Positions 5,872-6,137 of a stretch of DNA of 6,137 nt are shown piece after piece (the stretch's first letter is position 1; each line of letters starts with the position of its first letter). Location: contig DKVN01000085.1 in assembly GCA_002491225.1 (NCBI GenBank), positions 1 through 6,137 on the forward strand. Direction: 5' to 3'. This stretch comes from Faecalibacterium sp. UBA7177 (lineage in GTDB: Bacteria; Bacillota; Clostridia; Oscillospirales; Ruminococcaceae). The translations under genes and the position numbers were made by a program. Under the pieces are notes generated by a model, which saw only the letters and a list, made by a program, of their open reading frames with translations, was not told the DNA's origin and ran no database searches.

Positions 5872-5993
5872 GGGCGCTCTCCTTTTTCTTTTCTAAACTG
5901 CCGCCGCGCCGCGCGGAGGGCGGCCCGCAAAGCGGCCCGGCGCAGCCGGGTGCGGCGCAACAATACGGCCAAACGGCAACACTGCCGCAGGAT
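5872..5993 (-). promoter_or_regulatory. Structured 5' leader of the yicC operon
   Basis: About 120 nucleotides separate the expected transcription start from yicC, and they hold four hairpins in a row. Their stems are 5974-5978 with 5983-5987 (five pairs), 5936-5941 with 5945-5950 (six pairs), 5925-5928 with 5932-5935 (four pairs), and 5900-5905 with 5919-5924 (six outer pairs). The last two abut their neighbours. A single-stranded A-rich segment with the ribosome binding site follows. There is no U-tract terminator, no T-box motif and no riboswitch class I recognise. The pairing is seen in the sequence; a regulatory role is inference. Confidence 0.5.
5879..5884 (-). promoter_or_regulatory. 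Ribosome binding site of yicC
   Basis: AAGGAG lies seven nucleotides before the ATG in an A-rich stretch free of predicted pairing, right after the structured part of the leader. Confidence 0.85.
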
Positions 5994-5999
5994 ACTCCT

Positions 6000-6028
6000 A
6001 TTTTACACGCTTTACCCACTTTTTGCAA
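6000..6028 (-). promoter_or_regulatory. Vegetative (sigma-A type) promoter for the operon
   Basis: The minus strand reads TTGCAA (6028-6023), a 17-nucleotide spacer, then TAAAAT (6005-6000). That is four of six and five of six consensus bases at ideal spacing, in an AT-rich island. Transcription should begin near 5993. An eight-base palindrome, ACGCGCGT (6038-6045), lies about ten nucleotides upstream of the -35 and could be an operator, but it is short and GC-only apart from its ends. Confidence 0.7.
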
Positions 6029-6052
6029 GGCAAAGGGACGCGCGTGTCTAAG

Positions 6053-6075
6053 GTGCAGAGGCCATCCGTCCGCAC
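6053..6075 (-). other. Hairpin upstream of the promoter
   Basis: On the minus strand GTGCGGA (6075-6069) pairs with TCTGCAC (6059-6053): seven pairs including one G-U wobble, around a nine-base loop. On the plus strand the wobble would be an A-C mismatch. No U-tract follows. It may be the end of an upstream transcript or be incidental. Confidence 0.35.
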
Positions 6076-6081
6076 GGGGGA

Positions 6082-6137
6082 TATTCCCCTGCGAAAACGC
6101 CCCCTGCGGGGGCTCTTAAACCATTCGCAGGGAAACA
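6082..6137 (-). ncRNA. Structured RNA-like element or terminator, cut by the window edge
   Basis: On the minus strand an outer stem joins 6137-6124 with 6095-6082: 14 continuous pairs, two of them G-U wobbles. It encloses GCCCCC-GCA-GGGGGC (6113-6099) with a ten-base linker on one side and GTT on the other. On the plus strand the two wobbles become C-A mismatches, so the fold favours minus-strand RNA. The inner hairpin followed by GTTTTC could be a weak intrinsic terminator for a gene to the right. The motif CCCTGCG (plus strand) also occurs twice in direct orientation (6087-6093, 6102-6108) and once inverted (6126-6132), so the two pairings compete. It could equally be a small RNA, an attenuator or a repeat element. 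No family is recognised. Confidence 0.45.

Noticed and set aside
5654..6028. Minus-strand 124-codon frame running from the promoter into yicC
   Set aside because: Its start lies in the -35 element, upstream of the expected transcription start, and it overlaps yicC out of frame with no motif.
5185..6051. Plus-strand open frame of 288 codons opposite yicC, the leader and the promoter
   Set aside because: Low-complexity composition, no family motif, and it runs through the hairpins and promoter of the minus-strand operon. It is a GC-bias shadow.

Overview
The window holds a housekeeping gene cluster read entirely from the minus strand. In transcription order it is yicC, remA, gmk, priA, def and fmt, the last cut off by the left edge of the window. 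All six products were assigned from family motifs in their translations. The DNA is very GC-rich, roughly two thirds by eye, with strong G/C bias at third codon positions. RemA belongs to Firmicutes. The RemA-Gmk-PriA-Def-Fmt order matches the Bacillus/Clostridium arrangement, and PriA has clostridial-looking variants (DEEQEHTY, QVVGRSGR). I infer a high-GC member of the class Clostridia, perhaps Oscillospiraceae/Ruminococcaceae (the Faecalibacterium/Subdoligranulum type). The genus cannot be fixed from this sequence alone.

Layout from right to left, the direction of transcription. Positions 6082-6137 carry a long imperfect inverted repeat around a GC-rich hairpin. It folds continuously only as minus-strand RNA and runs off the window. 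Next come a smaller hairpin (6053-6075) and a good vegetative promoter (TTGCAA, 17 nt, TAAAAT; 6028-6000). A leader of about 120 nt with four consecutive hairpins then leads to yicC (5871-4993). remA (4924-4655) follows, and its stop overlaps the gmk start by ATGA (gmk 4658-4092). A 91-nt gap with two strong hairpins leads to priA, which I start at a TTG at 4000. A 68-nt AT-rich gap separates priA from def (1544-1029). A 111-nt gap with one hairpin separates def from fmt (917 to beyond position 1). No terminator is evident between the genes, so one polycistronic message is likely.

The genes serve core information processing. YicC is an RNA-turnover protein and RemA a DNA-binding regulator. 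Gmk makes GDP from GMP, and PriA restarts stalled replication forks. Fmt formylates initiator Met-tRNA, and Def removes the formyl group from new proteins. In Bacillus subtilis, rpoZ (RNA polymerase omega) and coaBC lie between gmk and priA. Here both are absent and only the hairpin-bearing gap remains.

I see no mobile element, CRISPR array, tRNA, rRNA or defence system, and no clear sign of a new protein system. The most interesting unexplained items are the RNA-like element at the right edge, the hairpins just upstream of the priA and fmt ribosome binding sites, the missing rpoZ-coaBC pair, and a few motif variants in Gmk, PriA and Def.
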